Positions 35,156 to 45,476 of a DNA stretch of 64,000 bases are shown in pieces. The stretch is taken from the NCBI GenBank assembly GCA_001769855.1, contig MEPP01000021.1:1-64000 (forward strand), in the 5' to 3' direction. Under the pieces are notes generated by a model. It was not told the origin of the DNA. It did no database searches and saw only the letters and a program-made list of their open reading frames with translations. The position numbers and the translations under genes were made by a program. The first letter of the stretch is position 1, and the number at the start of each line of letters is the position of its first letter. Origin of the DNA: Bdellovibrionales bacterium GWA2_49_15. Its GTDB lineage: Bacteria; Bdellovibrionota; Bacteriovoracia; Bacteriovoracales; Bacteriovoracaceae.

Positions 35156-36019
35156 ATGGCCCAGCTAAAAAAACGTCTCTCCTATAACGTCGAAGGGCCA
35201 TGCTTTGTAGATTCCACCTGTATCGATTGCTCGTCTTGCTCTTGGATTGCACCAGAAATTTTTGGCGCTCAAGACGGTACTCACTATGTAAAAAAAAATC
35301 CCCAGACACCGCAAGAGTTAGAGCGGTTTCAGATGGGCCTCTTATCATGCCCCACCAACTCAATTGGCGACCAGGCGAAGCGGCCAATTCGCAAAGCTTT
35401 GGATGCCCTTCCTCATTTGATTGAAGACGATGTTTATTTTTGTGGATTTACTTCCCATCGAAGTTTCGGTGCTCAAAGCTATTTTATAAAACATCCTGAT
35501 GGCAATTGGCTGGTCGATTCTCCGAAGATGACACCCTATTTGGTGGAACGCTTTAAGGAACTGGGTGGCCTAAAATATATTTTTATCAGTCATCAGGATG
35601 ATGTGGCGGATGCTTTTCATTATGCTGAGATTTTCAAATCAGCAGTCATAATGCATGCCAAGGATGCAGGTGCCGGGCTCAAGGTTGATCTCTGTATAAA
35701 AAAAGATGCGGTGACCGAGATGGGCGAGTTTGTCATCATTCCGACACCCGGACATACTCAGGGTTCTCTATGCCTGCTCTATAAGGAAAAGTTCCTCTTT
35801 ACCGGCGACCATTTGTATTTTGAAAATGGGCTCAATGTGTTCAGCGAGTACTGCTGGTTTGATTTTGAGGAACAAATATTATCTGTTGAAAAGTTGAAAA
35901 AATTTTCTTCGGTGGAATGGATTCTTCCCGGACATGGCGGTAAACAGAAAATCGAACGCGGTACTTTTTCTCCGGCAATTGATCAGATGATTGCAACGAT
36001 AAAAAGTACCTATAAATAA
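35156..36019 (+). CDS. [4Fe-4S] ferredoxin-type domain fused to a metallo-beta-lactamase fold hydrolase
   Basis: A 287-residue protein. Residues about 15-70 carry a ferredoxin-like cluster site: C-IDCSSC-WIAPEIF, then SCPTNSI. The remainder is a metallo-beta-lactamase fold, with SHQDDVADAFHY where the canonical H-x-H-x-D-H motif would be (second His replaced by Asp), then TPGHTQGSLCLLY, FTGDHLYF and LPGHGG. The altered first motif is known from a subfamily with HRDDVADH. Five bases after trpS, so probably co-transcribed. Substrate unknown. Confidence 0.8.
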   Translation: MAQLKKRLSYNVEGPCFVDSTCIDCSSCSWIAPEIFGAQDGTHYVKKNPQTPQELERFQMGLLSCPTNSIGDQAKRPIRKALDALPHLIEDDVYFCGFTSHRSFGAQSYFIKHPDGNWLVDSPKMTPYLVERFKELGGLKYIFISHQDDVADAFHYAEIFKSAVIMHAKDAGAGLKVDLCIKKDAVTEMGEFVIIPTPGHTQGSLCLLYKEKFLFTGDHLYFENGLNVFSEYCWFDFEEQILSVEKLKKFSSVEWILPGHGGKQKIERGTFSPAIDQMIATIKSTYK

Positions 36020-36029
36020 GGAAAAAAAT

Positions 36030-36884
36030 ATGGGCAAAGTAGCATTACGACTTCTGGAAGATTCTTCAGTTTTTCGCAAAATGGCCATGGGAACATGGGC
36101 CGTGGCCAAAGACCCATCGGTGTACGGACTTCTTGAAATTGATCTTAGCAAGACGGTGACGTTGGTCGAGGCGTATGAGAAAAAACATAATGTAAAAGTT
36201 ACCCCGGCCCACATGGTTGGCAAGGCGGTCGCCTACTGTATGAAACGCCGTCCTGAAATCAATGGTATGATTCGCGGTAAGAAAATATATCTACGAGAAA
36301 ACGTCTCTCTTTTTTATCAGGTCAACATTCCGGGTGAAGGAAAGGATAAGGTAAAAAAGGCCACTCTTTCGGGAGCCGTGATCCATGAGGCGGAAAATTT
36401 AACTCTCGCCAAAATCGCCCAGGGACTTTCACGCAAGGCGCAGGACTTGCGTGAAGGCAAAGATCTTGAGATTAAACGCAACATGGAATTATTTAAATTT
36501 ATCCCATGGAGACTCACCGGTCTTTATCTGGATTTTGTGAGCTGGCTCATGTATGGACTCAACCTGAACTTATCTTTCTTAGGTGTTCCCAAAGACCCTT
36601 TTGGTTCCATTATGATCACCAATATTGGGGGGCTCGGCCTCGATATTGCCTTCGCCCCATTAGTTCCTTACTCGCGCGTTCCCGTTTTGTTAGCGGTCGG
36701 CGCCATTACGGATAAGCCTTGGGTCGTGGACGGTCAAATTGTTATTCGCCCGATCCTGCCCATTGGTGCAACCTTTGATCATCGTCTCATCGACGGCATC
36801 CATGCCGCTCAGATGGCCCAGGATTTTAAGAAATGCTTTAATGAGCCGGAGAAGTATCTCTTCTCCGACGACATTCATAGCTGA
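36030..36884 (+). CDS. stand-alone 2-oxoacid dehydrogenase E2 acyltransferase domain
   Basis: A 284-residue protein equal to the catalytic domain of dihydrolipoamide acyltransferase. The catalytic motif reads FDHRLIDGI (His and Asp present) near residue 250. An internal segment VGKAVAYCMKRRPEINGM and the ITNIGGLGLDIAFAPLVP strand region match the family. There is no lipoyl domain and no E3-binding domain, so it cannot work as a normal E2 alone. Eleven bases follow the previous gene. Its 3' end overlaps the converging lipoprotein gene by 47 bases. Confidence 0.82.
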   Translation: MGKVALRLLEDSSVFRKMAMGTWAVAKDPSVYGLLEIDLSKTVTLVEAYEKKHNVKVTPAHMVGKAVAYCMKRRPEINGMIRGKKIYLRENVSLFYQVNIPGEGKDKVKKATLSGAVIHEAENLTLAKIAQGLSRKAQDLREGKDLEIKRNMELFKFIPWRLTGLYLDFVSWLMYGLNLNLSFLGVPKDPFGSIMITNIGGLGLDIAFAPLVPYSRVPVLLAVGAITDKPWVVDGQIVIRPILPIGATFDHRLIDGIHAAQMAQDFKKCFNEPEKYLFSDDIHS

Positions 36885-39800
36885 TTTCAACCCCCAACGA
36901 CTTTATGTTATAATCGTGTTTGGTTGAATTGTAATACGTCGGACGCAACTCTAATTCCGTAAGACCACCGGGCCTTACAAAATTTAAATTTTCATCTTTG
37001 AAGATGAGAAAGTCGCTAAAGAGTGAGCGCAGGGGAGAAATGTGTTCCATTGGGAAACCATGCGGATGGGCCCCGTCATAAACATAAACCCAGCTAAATT
37101 GGCTGCTTCGGGCAAGATCCGTGCGTTCAAAATAATAAATCTCCGAGTCCTTCTTGATATAAAATTTTCCAGGATGGTTAATCTCAATCGTCATGCGTTT
37201 GTCGGACGCGGCTTGGTTGACCGCCACCTCCGTGACAGATTCGATGAGCTTGATATCTTTGATACGAATATCTTCCTCATCATGAGGGAAAAAATTAAAC
37301 TCGGTCGTATCAATGTGTACTGATTCCCCGCGATTCAACATCTCGAGCTGACGTGGAGTGAGATAAAAGCTGTAAGATGTTTCGAAGTAACTTCTTTTTC
37401 CAAGTTCAACCGCATCATAAATTTGCTGAGCCATTTTGCGTAGATCATCTTTAAGATGGGCCTTCAATGATTTGATTTTATCGCCCGCCAAATCAACTGC
37501 CTGCTCCTCTTTGACGATTCTTCTTAACTCATTCCAAACTGAGTCTAGTCCGATGCTTTCTTTACTCGGTTCAAGATACTCATAGTTGTAGGCCTTGATC
37601 ATTTGGTAGCGATACATTTTCAAACGATCGAGGGCCATTTGCTCATACTCGGATAGAAGAATCACGCTTTCAGGAGACAAATCTTGTACATCATCAGCAA
37701 TGTCTTCTTGGATTCTCGTCACCTGATTGGAGAGAACAATCCGTTCAGCTTCAATCTGTCCCATGATCTGCTCTAACTCGGTCAAAAATTTCATAAGTTT
37801 GGATTTTTGATCCTGAAGCTTTAAGACCCGGCTTAGCAATTCTTGATAGATTCCGTGCGAGGCCTTGATCAGTTCAACTTCAGCCTTAATTGCGGCAGGA
37901 GTAATATCTAATTTTTTCCAGAGGGCCACCTGATTGCCAAGCTCTTCTGCGATAGGAGAATAAAAATTCTTAATTTTTTCAAGATAGGCGTACCTTTCTT
38001 TTGATGACATGCCCTGAAAGTCACTAAAAGAGATTTTCTGATAGTTACCGTTCCAATCATCCTGCGATTGCTGCAACCTTGTCACTCCTACAACCGATTG
38101 AAAGAGTGCAGGAATTTCTTTGAGCCTGGAGAATCCATCATCTGAATCTTGCACTCTCAGAATGGTTTCGATAATGCTCCCTGCGCCGCCAAGGGCCGGC
38201 TGGCCAGCGGGAATACTTTTCGTTAAGGCAGCAAGCCCAAGCAAAATACGCTTTGTTTTCTTTTTCCGTTTTTCATCCTCAAGATTCGCTTGAGCGGTTT
38301 GTTCGATCTCCCTGGTAAGCTGTTCAATTCGATCAAGGAGAATTTTTTCGTCTCGGCCGATTCCCTCCAGATCGTTTTTGACCTGCGGAATTTCCTCAAA
38401 TAATTTCCTGCTCGAGCTATAACCAATTTCAAGCTGCTCATAGAATTTTTTCACGGCCAGTTCCCGCGAGATTCTCTGGGCGTTGATACTGGCGTCTCTG
38501 TTTTGAAGCCAGGAGGATAGATACAACATTTCCAGATAGTCATCAATCTGATTTAAGTAGAGCGCTCTGCTGGTGTTCAAGTCCAATCCGGGCATCCATG
38601 ACGGAGGATGTCCGTAATAATCAAGTCGCAACTCAAGATTGTATAATTTTTGCAAGGCGAGCATTTCGGCTTGAGCGAGTAGATCGGATTTTTGCTGGGG
38701 CGAAAATTTTTGACTAAAGTCTACAATTTCTGAATATTCCTTTTCTGCCTCGCCAGTATGGCCCTGGGAGAATAGTTCGTTGGCGAATTTGAGCTTGAAG
38801 GTCGAATATAACGACTGCGACATCGCCTCTAAATAGTTACGCGATTCTATTTCTCCTTGGGTGGTAGCTGCGACTAGAATAGGAGAAAATACATCGGGCC
38901 CATCTTCGGAAGTCGGGCAGTTCTCCCTGCCTTCGGGATGCTCATGACCTCTGCGTATTTGAATGAAGGCACCAGCTGGAAGCCCCGCCCTGCCACCTTT
39001 TAAAACTCCCGCACTCGCTCCCGGAAGGCCACTCACAGAAGAAAAATAGTTATCCACATCTTCAAATGGAAGGCTTGAGATGATCTTAGAGGCCTGTCCA
39101 CCTTCTCCTGGATGGCCTCCCGCTTTCCCGGGATTTCCCGAAGTCGGACAGGTGCAGTTATTGCCGGGCACGAGTACGAGCTCTCGGTCAAAGCATATTC
39201 TTCTTTTTGAGTGTCGATGATCAATGGGATTGGAAATTTCTTCGCAATGCTCCTGATAGGCCTTTTGGCAAATCATGGGGGTACTGGTTACTGAGGCATC
39301 AGTACCTGGGATGCCTAGCTGTCCCGCTCCCGCATCCTGACCGGCCCCTCCGTGGGAAATGAAACGCGGTTGTCGAATTGCCGGAAGAATATTTTCTACG
39401 TATATCTCAAAATTTCCGGCATTCAGTCCTTTTAATCCATTCTTGAACTGCGCTGCCGGGACGGGAAATGCCTTCGGAGAGGTATCAATCTTTGCATTAT
39501 TCTCAAAAAATAGATTCTTCGCCCGTATAATAACATCTGCTTGAGGAAGCAAAATGGTGTCTTTGATGACGATGGTTTCAGCATCAATTTCCAATCTTTG
39601 GATGTCACCTTTATCGTGGATTCTTTCATAAATTTGTGAGGAAAGCTGAGGCCCAATTTCAAGATTCAGCCCAACGATTTTGATTGAGCGCGCACCATCT
39701 GCCAGGTCGAGATGATTCAGAGTTTTTATTTCTTTCAACCTTGTTTCCTGAAAAATAGAAAATTCTCTGGCACCCCTGTCGGGGCGCACTCCTTTTTGCT

Positions 39801-39960
39801 CTACGAATTTCCCTGTGTGCAGGAAAGCCGTGCCCCACAGGGTAAATTCGGACTCGGCCATCGTAGCAGCATTGATCGCGCTAGAATCAGTTTTTTTGCC
39901 ACAGGATGATGAGAGAATACATAGGATTAGCACAACGACGATGTGTAATACTTTTTCCAT
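36838..39960 (-). CDS. very large lipoprotein with Tc-toxin-like features
   Basis: A 1040-residue lipoprotein (SSSC-G lipobox, about Cys20). N-terminal third: strand-rich with ADVIIRAKNLFFENNAKIDT and Gly-rich loops (GGAGQDAGAGQLG, GNPGKAGGHPGEGGQ) and several Cys. Middle: long alpha-helical, coiled-coil region (about 370-880) with a central hydrophobic stretch at about 570-600 (LLGLAALTKSIPAGQPAL). Near the C-terminus TTEFNFFPHDEEDIRIKDIKL recalls the R-I-K strand of the TcA C-terminal domain. Function unknown; pore-former or surface adhesin are both possible. ATG 39960 chosen because the signal begins there. Confidence 0.6.
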   Translation of the reverse strand: MEKVLHIVVVLILCILSSSCGKKTDSSAINAATMAESEFTLWGTAFLHTGKFVEQKGVRPDRGAREFSIFQETRLKEIKTLNHLDLADGARSIKIVGLNLEIGPQLSSQIYERIHDKGDIQRLEIDAETIVIKDTILLPQADVIIRAKNLFFENNAKIDTSPKAFPVPAAQFKNGLKGLNAGNFEIYVENILPAIRQPRFISHGGAGQDAGAGQLGIPGTDASVTSTPMICQKAYQEHCEEISNPIDHRHSKRRICFDRELVLVPGNNCTCPTSGNPGKAGGHPGEGGQASKIISSLPFEDVDNYFSSVSGLPGASAGVLKGGRAGLPAGAFIQIRRGHEHPEGRENCPTSEDGPDVFSPILVAATTQGEIESRNYLEAMSQSLYSTFKLKFANELFSQGHTGEAEKEYSEIVDFSQKFSPQQKSDLLAQAEMLALQKLYNLELRLDYYGHPPSWMPGLDLNTSRALYLNQIDDYLEMLYLSSWLQNRDASINAQRISRELAVKKFYEQLEIGYSSSRKLFEEIPQVKNDLEGIGRDEKILLDRIEQLTREIEQTAQANLEDEKRKKKTKRILLGLAALTKSIPAGQPALGGAGSIIETILRVQDSDDGFSRLKEIPALFQSVVGVTRLQQSQDDWNGNYQKISFSDFQGMSSKERYAYLEKIKNFYSPIAEELGNQVALWKKLDITPAAIKAEVELIKASHGIYQELLSRVLKLQDQKSKLMKFLTELEQIMGQIEAERIVLSNQVTRIQEDIADDVQDLSPESVILLSEYEQMALDRLKMYRYQMIKAYNYEYLEPSKESIGLDSVWNELRRIVKEEQAVDLAGDKIKSLKAHLKDDLRKMAQQIYDAVELGKRSYFETSYSFYLTPRQLEMLNRGESVHIDTTEFNFFPHDEEDIRIKDIKLIESVTEVAVNQAASDKRMTIEINHPGKFYIKKDSEIYYFERTDLARSSQFSWVYVYDGAHPHGFPMEHISPLRSLFSDFLIFKDENLNFVRPGGLTELELRPTYYNSTKHDYNIKSLGVEISYECRRRRDTSPAH

Positions 39961-40077
39961 AAGGCCTTGCCCTCCATTTTTTTGAGGAGGAATAGCATGA
40001 TCGGAAAAAATCACTGAAAAAAAGTGGCTTTGCAGTAGCGATGTTTTAAAGCTGAAACAGTGAGGCGGGAAAGATTT

Positions 40078-40542
40078 TCACTTATGGTAAGGATGACCGG
40101 CCCAAATACATTGGGACCGGTAGAGCTGCTCGATAAAGATGAGTCTGGCCAACCGATGTGGGTAGGTGAGGGGTGATAAGGAAAAGCTTTCTTTACTGGT
40201 CTTGATAATCGTCTCGGCATGTCCGCTGGCTCCACCAAGGATAAAGCAAACAGCACCACTCCCGTCCAAGATTGCACCCATCTTCTCCGCAAATTTTTCT
40301 GATGAGGACGGCAGAGTACCCCATTCTGCTAGTAGATAAATGGGTACGGAATCTGTCTTGCCAAAAAGTTTTTGTATAAGGGAAAGTATTTCTTTGCCTT
40401 CGGCAACTGTATCATCCCCATGGGCCTTGACCTCATGAACAATAAGTCGAAATTTTGTAAGGCGCTTTCGGTAATCGTCCTCAACGAGAAGCAGCTCGCT
40501 TTCTTTGAGCTTGCCAACAATAATGAGGTGAAGATCTTTCAT
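40078..40542 (-). CDS. rlmH: 23S rRNA pseudouridine-1915 N3-methyltransferase
   Basis: A 154-residue SPOUT methyltransferase. It methylates pseudouridine 1915 in helix 69 of 23S rRNA on assembled ribosomes. Motifs: CFILGGASGHAE for the SAM knot and the C-terminal LTYPHRLARLIFIEQLYRS...GHPYHK. It follows rsfS with a 14-base gap. Confidence 0.96.
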   Translation of the reverse strand: MKDLHLIIVGKLKESELLLVEDDYRKRLTKFRLIVHEVKAHGDDTVAEGKEILSLIQKLFGKTDSVPIYLLAEWGTLPSSSEKFAEKMGAILDGSGAVCFILGGASGHAETIIKTSKESFSLSPLTYPHRLARLIFIEQLYRSQCIWAGHPYHK

Positions 40543-40556
40543 GGTGCAAAAGCGTA

Positions 40557-42040
<1,484 letters not shown>

Positions 42041-42060
42041 TCACTCAAACACTTGCAACT

Positions 42061-42097
42061 AAAAAAAAAGGAAACCTAGCTATCGGTTCCCTTTTTC
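42061..42097 (-). terminator. terminator between rpmA and obgE
   Basis: AAAGGAAACC (42067-42076), loop TAGCTATC, GGTTCCCTTT (42085-42094) with one mismatch, flanked by A9 and T5 runs. It works in either direction. Some transcription probably continues to obgE. Confidence 0.65.
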
Positions 42098-42130
42098 TAA
42101 ATAATCAAAGAAAGTCTAACGTAATTGATT

Positions 42131-42379
42131 TCAGACCACTGAAACCAATTGACGATCTTTTGTGTACCATTTGAACTGCACAACACCTTCGCGTACAGCA
42201 AAAATAGTAAAGTCTCTTCCCATATCCACGCCAGTTCCTGGGTGAATAACTGTGCCAACTTGACGGACAATAACGTTTCCGGGAATGACACGTTCTCCAC
42301 CAAATTTTTTGACGCCTCTCATTTTAGGATTTGAATCACGGCCGTTTGTGGTTGAACCACCGGCCTTTTTATGTGCCAT
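42131..42379 (-). CDS. rpmA: 50S ribosomal protein L27
   Basis: An 82-residue L27 beginning [19 protein letters not shown], whose N-terminus reaches the peptidyl transferase centre. [14 protein letters not shown] and [16 protein letters not shown] core residues are present. No Firmicutes-style N-terminal extension. It follows rplU by 23 bases. Confidence 0.97.
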   Translation of the reverse strand: MAHKKAGGSTTNGRDSNPKMRGVKKFGGERVIPGNVIVRQVGTVIHPGTGVDMGRDFTIFAVREGVVQFKWYTKDRQLVSVV

Positions 42380-42402
42380 GGTATATCTCCTTCAGCTTAA
42401 AA

Positions 42403-42768
42403 TTATTTTAAATATTTCTCTGCCATTTTATGGGTCGACTCAATTTTCTTGGCCTTGCCTTGTCCGTTTGTAACCTCGGTAATCAGCAGAGCGGTAAACT
42501 GTTGACGATGCCCCTTGCGCTTACAATATCGCCCTGGACGTCTCTTCAGCATTTCGATTTTATCACCTTTGTCATGCTTAAGGACTCGAGCAACAACATG
42601 AGCACCAGAAATAGTGGGCTTTCCAACGATGGTTTGTTCGCCACCAATGAAAAAAACCTTGTCAAAGGTTGTGTCTTTTCCTGCCTCAACATCCAATTTT
42701 TGCACGTCCAATAAATCGCCTGGACGAACCTTGTACTGGAAACCAGCAATTTCAACTACGCTATACAC
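42403..42768 (-). CDS. rplU: 50S ribosomal protein L21
   Basis: A 121-residue L21 starting at GTG (42766-42768) behind AAGGAG. Key segments: YSVVEIAGFQYKVRPGDLLD, TVGKPT-type FIGGEQTIVGKPTISGA and KRRPGRYCKRKGHRQQ. It is slightly longer than E. coli L21 (103), with a Lys-rich C-terminal tail. First gene of the rplU-rpmA-obgE-rsfS-rlmH cluster. Confidence 0.97.
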   Translation of the reverse strand: MYSVVEIAGFQYKVRPGDLLDVQKLDVEAGKDTTFDKVFFIGGEQTIVGKPTISGAHVVARVLKHDKGDKIEMLKRRPGRYCKRKGHRQQFTALLITEVTNGQGKAKKIESTHKMAEKYLK

Positions 42769-42872
42769 GGAGGAACTCCTTGATGATGGCCGTAAGGGGG
42801 ATTGGCGTCATATTTTACAAAAGACGCATCACTTATGTCCCTTAAAGTGTGTTTTTCTAAAGATTCCAAGTG

Positions 42873-42900
42873 GTTTAAAACTTTTTTCACATACTGTCAA
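42873..42900 (-). promoter_or_regulatory. candidate sigma-70 promoter for rplU
   Basis: On the reverse strand TTGACA (42895-42900) is followed after 16 bases by TTAAAC (42873-42878). It lies about 105 bases before the rplU GTG, leaving a leader that could hold regulation. The -10 is weak. Confidence 0.45.
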
Positions 42901-43023
42901 CGGAGGAGGGGTGAAGTGGTGAGAGTGATGCGGCATGTTATGCCTAGTTCTCCCTTCTAACCCACCCTTGGCTCAATAACACTTCCAGTTACACCGACAG
43001 AGAGTTAAGGCCCAGGAGGATTT

Positions 43024-43857
43024 GTGAGCACCACCAATGGAACTATGATTTTTCAATTTTTCAAGGAAATCAATTTACCCATATATCTGAGGATGGAGTC
43101 AGATGGGTTTGGCCCTGATTTCTTTAACTTTTTGCGTAGCATGCATTTTGAACGTTTATCCGCAGAGGATGAGAAAAAATTTGAAAATGATACCTATGAC
43201 ACTGAGCCCTATGGGCGCGTTCTTGAGCTTAAAACCTGTACGCCTCTCATGATGAGGCAGATGAATTCTGCCATTGAAAGCGACAAGTATGGCCCGGAGA
43301 GCATTACAAATAATGGCGTGTGCAAAGTCTATCGTTATAAAGGCATGGCCCTGATGATTTGGGCCTTTCAAAATAGTACTTGGGAACTGGCCTTCACGCC
43401 CATCTCTTCACTCAATGAAAATCTTATGATGTACCGGGCGGTATTTAATCGTTTTCTGAGTTGGGCTTTGGCCCCGCTTGGGATTTGCGGATTTTGGGGA
43501 CATTTCACCAACGGTGGAGTGATCATTAAAAAAATGAGAGAGGCCCATGGTGAAGCCATCTTCTTTGATGTGATCCAGAAAAGAATTCTAGGCCCAAGCG
43601 GAATTCAGAAAATATCCAGTGGTTTATCCGTTTATCGAATCGATCCACGGGCCAAGTTGACGACTCAGATGAGTAAGGAAGAGCTGGCCGCTTTTTTGTT
43701 TCATTCGACCAGCTATTTTGAGCTTCAAGGATTAAGCGTTCCCATTCGCCAGGCCATTCTGTGGCTTACGAAAACTGCGACAGGCGTAACAACCCCGCAG
43801 GTGGCCAGCGTCGAGGCACCACCTGCATCCACGCCTTCACCAGGGGTTTCCAAGTAA
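43024..43857 (+). CDS. conserved-looking cytoplasmic protein, unknown
   Basis: A 277-residue protein starting at GTG 43024 with GGAGG nine bases before. It has no signal or obvious membrane helix. The middle holds GICGFWGHFTNGGVIIKKM and the end is Pro-rich (SVEAPPASTPSPG), a probable flexible tail. No domain recognised. It is divergent from rplU and converges on a secreted protein gene. Confidence 0.65.
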   Translation: MSTTNGTMIFQFFKEINLPIYLRMESDGFGPDFFNFLRSMHFERLSAEDEKKFENDTYDTEPYGRVLELKTCTPLMMRQMNSAIESDKYGPESITNNGVCKVYRYKGMALMIWAFQNSTWELAFTPISSLNENLMMYRAVFNRFLSWALAPLGICGFWGHFTNGGVIIKKMREAHGEAIFFDVIQKRILGPSGIQKISSGLSVYRIDPRAKLTTQMSKEELAAFLFHSTSYFELQGLSVPIRQAILWLTKTATGVTTPQVASVEAPPASTPSPGVSK

Positions 43858-43868
43858 GAACTGCAGGA

Positions 43869-44792
43869 CTATTTGCCTGGAATAAATTCCATCTTTTCGA
43901 CGTAGAGATCAACAACAGTTTGGGCCCCGCGATCGTTTGCGATACCTGTTGTTGAGGACATTTTTATCATGCCAACGTTGTCTAATTTGATTCTGGCGAT
44001 TTCCTTTAAATCTGGGGCGAGAATAATGATAAAGCCCGCTTTTTCATTTCGCTCATCAGAATTTCCTTGAATAAGAAAAGAATCATGCCATTCTTGCCAT
44101 CCCTTCAAAGAAGTATTTCCGATAGTTAGTCGTAGATTTGAGAACTCAGGACTCGCGGATTCTTGACCCCCAACACGACCACTAGCAGATCGAATCTTAA
44201 TTTTAATGCCAAAAGAATCAATCTTGGACACCCTCGTTGTATCAAGGCCTTCAAGCTCGACTTTAAAATTTGCAGTTATCCACGGCTTTGGTTTGCTCAG
44301 GAAGCATTTTTCTCTGGCCGCAACTCGGCGAACCGATTCGGGGGAAAACTTGAGGGTAATGAATCCTGCCTCTCGGGAAGTGGCATCCATGGTCGGAAAA
44401 GAGATCTCTGAAATCAAAGCATCTTGAAATTCTCTTTGAAGAATCGGGGCATTGTTAAGATCGCATTCTGCAATTGTTCCGCTTCTGCGCGAACTAGCTC
44501 GTGACAGAGAATCTTGCATCCACGTGACAAGAGAAGGCTCCATCCCTAATCCCAGTTTGAGGGTGAATTCTTCAAACTTAATGGTACCAAGGTGTTTTTT
44601 AACGATAAACTCATTGCCCATAACTTCCTGTACCACTTCACCGAAGGCAGATCCACCACCCACATCATACAAGAGTGCAGAAGGGACACCGCCAATTGAT
44701 AGGGACGCCTGCCTCGGACCGTAGGTCCGACTATCCGCTGCGTGGACGACTGTAAAAAGGCTCATCAATATAAATAGGGATAATGTTTTCAT
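43869..44792 (-). CDS. secreted protein of unknown function
   Basis: A 307-residue exported protein with a clear signal peptide (MKTLSLFILMSLFTVVHA). The mature part is strand-rich, with only two Cys (AECDLN, EKCFLS), suggesting one disulfide bond. It contains SIGGVPSALLYDVGGG and ANFKVELEGLDTTRVS. No family recognised. Confidence 0.65.
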   Translation of the reverse strand: MKTLSLFILMSLFTVVHAADSRTYGPRQASLSIGGVPSALLYDVGGGSAFGEVVQEVMGNEFIVKKHLGTIKFEEFTLKLGLGMEPSLVTWMQDSLSRASSRRSGTIAECDLNNAPILQREFQDALISEISFPTMDATSREAGFITLKFSPESVRRVAAREKCFLSKPKPWITANFKVELEGLDTTRVSKIDSFGIKIKIRSASGRVGGQESASPEFSNLRLTIGNTSLKGWQEWHDSFLIQGNSDERNEKAGFIIILAPDLKEIARIKLDNVGMIKMSSTTGIANDRGAQTVVDLYVEKMEFIPGK

Positions 44793-44865
44793 CTTGCCTC
44801 ACTTTAATTAACCGTGTGGCGGACGTTTAGCCCCCCTAAGTTAATGCTGTCAAGGCAATTAGAGG

Positions 44866-45201
44866 TTACTCAAGGTCTTTGATCATGGTCAAAACCATTT
44901 TAAATTTTTCAACGGCATTGACGGCGTGGGTGATATTGGCGGGCATGATGATCGATTCGCCGGCCTTCAAGGTGAATGGGACTTTGTTAATGATAATTTC
45001 CCCTGTTCCATCAATGACGTTGATGAGGGCATCAAAGGGCGCTTTATGTTCTGATAACTGCTGGCCTTTATCAAAAGCAAACAAAGTTACATTTCCCACC
45101 TTGCGCTGGATAATTTGTTTGCTAACAACTCCCCCATTAGAATAGTCAATCGAGTTGTTAATGTTAAAAATGGTGGAATCTTTAAATTCATTCTTTTTCA
45201 T
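44866..45201 (-). CDS. cupin-domain protein
   Basis: A 111-residue single-domain cupin. Motif 1 reads QQLSEHKAPFDALINVIDGTG (only one of the usual two His kept, EHKAP) and motif 2 reads AGESIIMPANITHAV with the metal-binding His. Binding of a metal and a small ligand is likely. Function unknown. Transcribed after the tRNA-Asp terminator. Confidence 0.85.
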   Translation of the reverse strand: MKKNEFKDSTIFNINNSIDYSNGGVVSKQIIQRKVGNVTLFAFDKGQQLSEHKAPFDALINVIDGTGEIIINKVPFTLKAGESIIMPANITHAVNAVEKFKMVLTMIKDLE

Positions 45202-45228
45202 ATTCGTGATCCTTTCTACATAGAAGGT

Positions 45229-45260
45229 AAAAAAAAAGTCGTCACGAAGGACGACTTTTT
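45229..45260 (-). terminator. terminator of tRNA-Asp
   Basis: AAAAAGTCGTC (45233-45243), loop ACGAAG, GACGACTTTTT (45250-45260), a perfect 11-bp stem. Read on the reverse strand the stem is followed by more T residues. It lies 14 bases after the tRNA 3' end. Confidence 0.85.
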
Positions 45261-45274
45261 AAGGTCAGTGCAAA

Positions 45275-45351
45275 TGGCGGGAGAGACGGGACTCGAACCC
45301 GCGGCCTTCGCCGTGACAGGGCGACGTTATAACCAACTTAACTACTCCCCC
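45275..45351 (-). tRNA. tRNA-Asp (anticodon GTC)
   Basis: A 77-nt tRNA read on the reverse strand. Acceptor GGGGGAG pairs with CTCTCCC (one G-U), discriminator G, and CCA is encoded. D stem GTTA/TAAC, anticodon stem TCGCC/GGCGA with loop CTGTCAC giving GTC, T stem GCGGG/CCCGT with TTCGAGT loop. All arms fold without mismatch except the G-U pairs. Confidence 0.95.
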
Positions 45352-45372
45352 GCGATATTGCAATGTGGGGCA

Positions 45373-45402
45373 AATATAGTTAATCTCGGTAATTACCGTC
45401 AA
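45373..45402 (-). promoter_or_regulatory. sigma-70-type promoter of tRNA-Asp
   Basis: Reverse strand TTGACG (45397-45402), 18-bp spacer, TATATT (45373-45378), 21 bases before the tRNA 5' end. Both hexamers are 5 of 6 to consensus. Confidence 0.65.
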
Positions 45403-45476
45403 GGAAATTCTCCTTCAGGAAAAAGAGATTCCATGAAAGACACGGTGCAAGAGAATGGGAACATAGGTGATAGACC

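Noticed and set aside
35148..35387. Reverse frames inside trpS, the lactamase-fold and CusA genes
   Set aside because: They lie wholly opposite to well-supported genes with conserved motifs and show low-complexity or Arg/Ser-rich composition.
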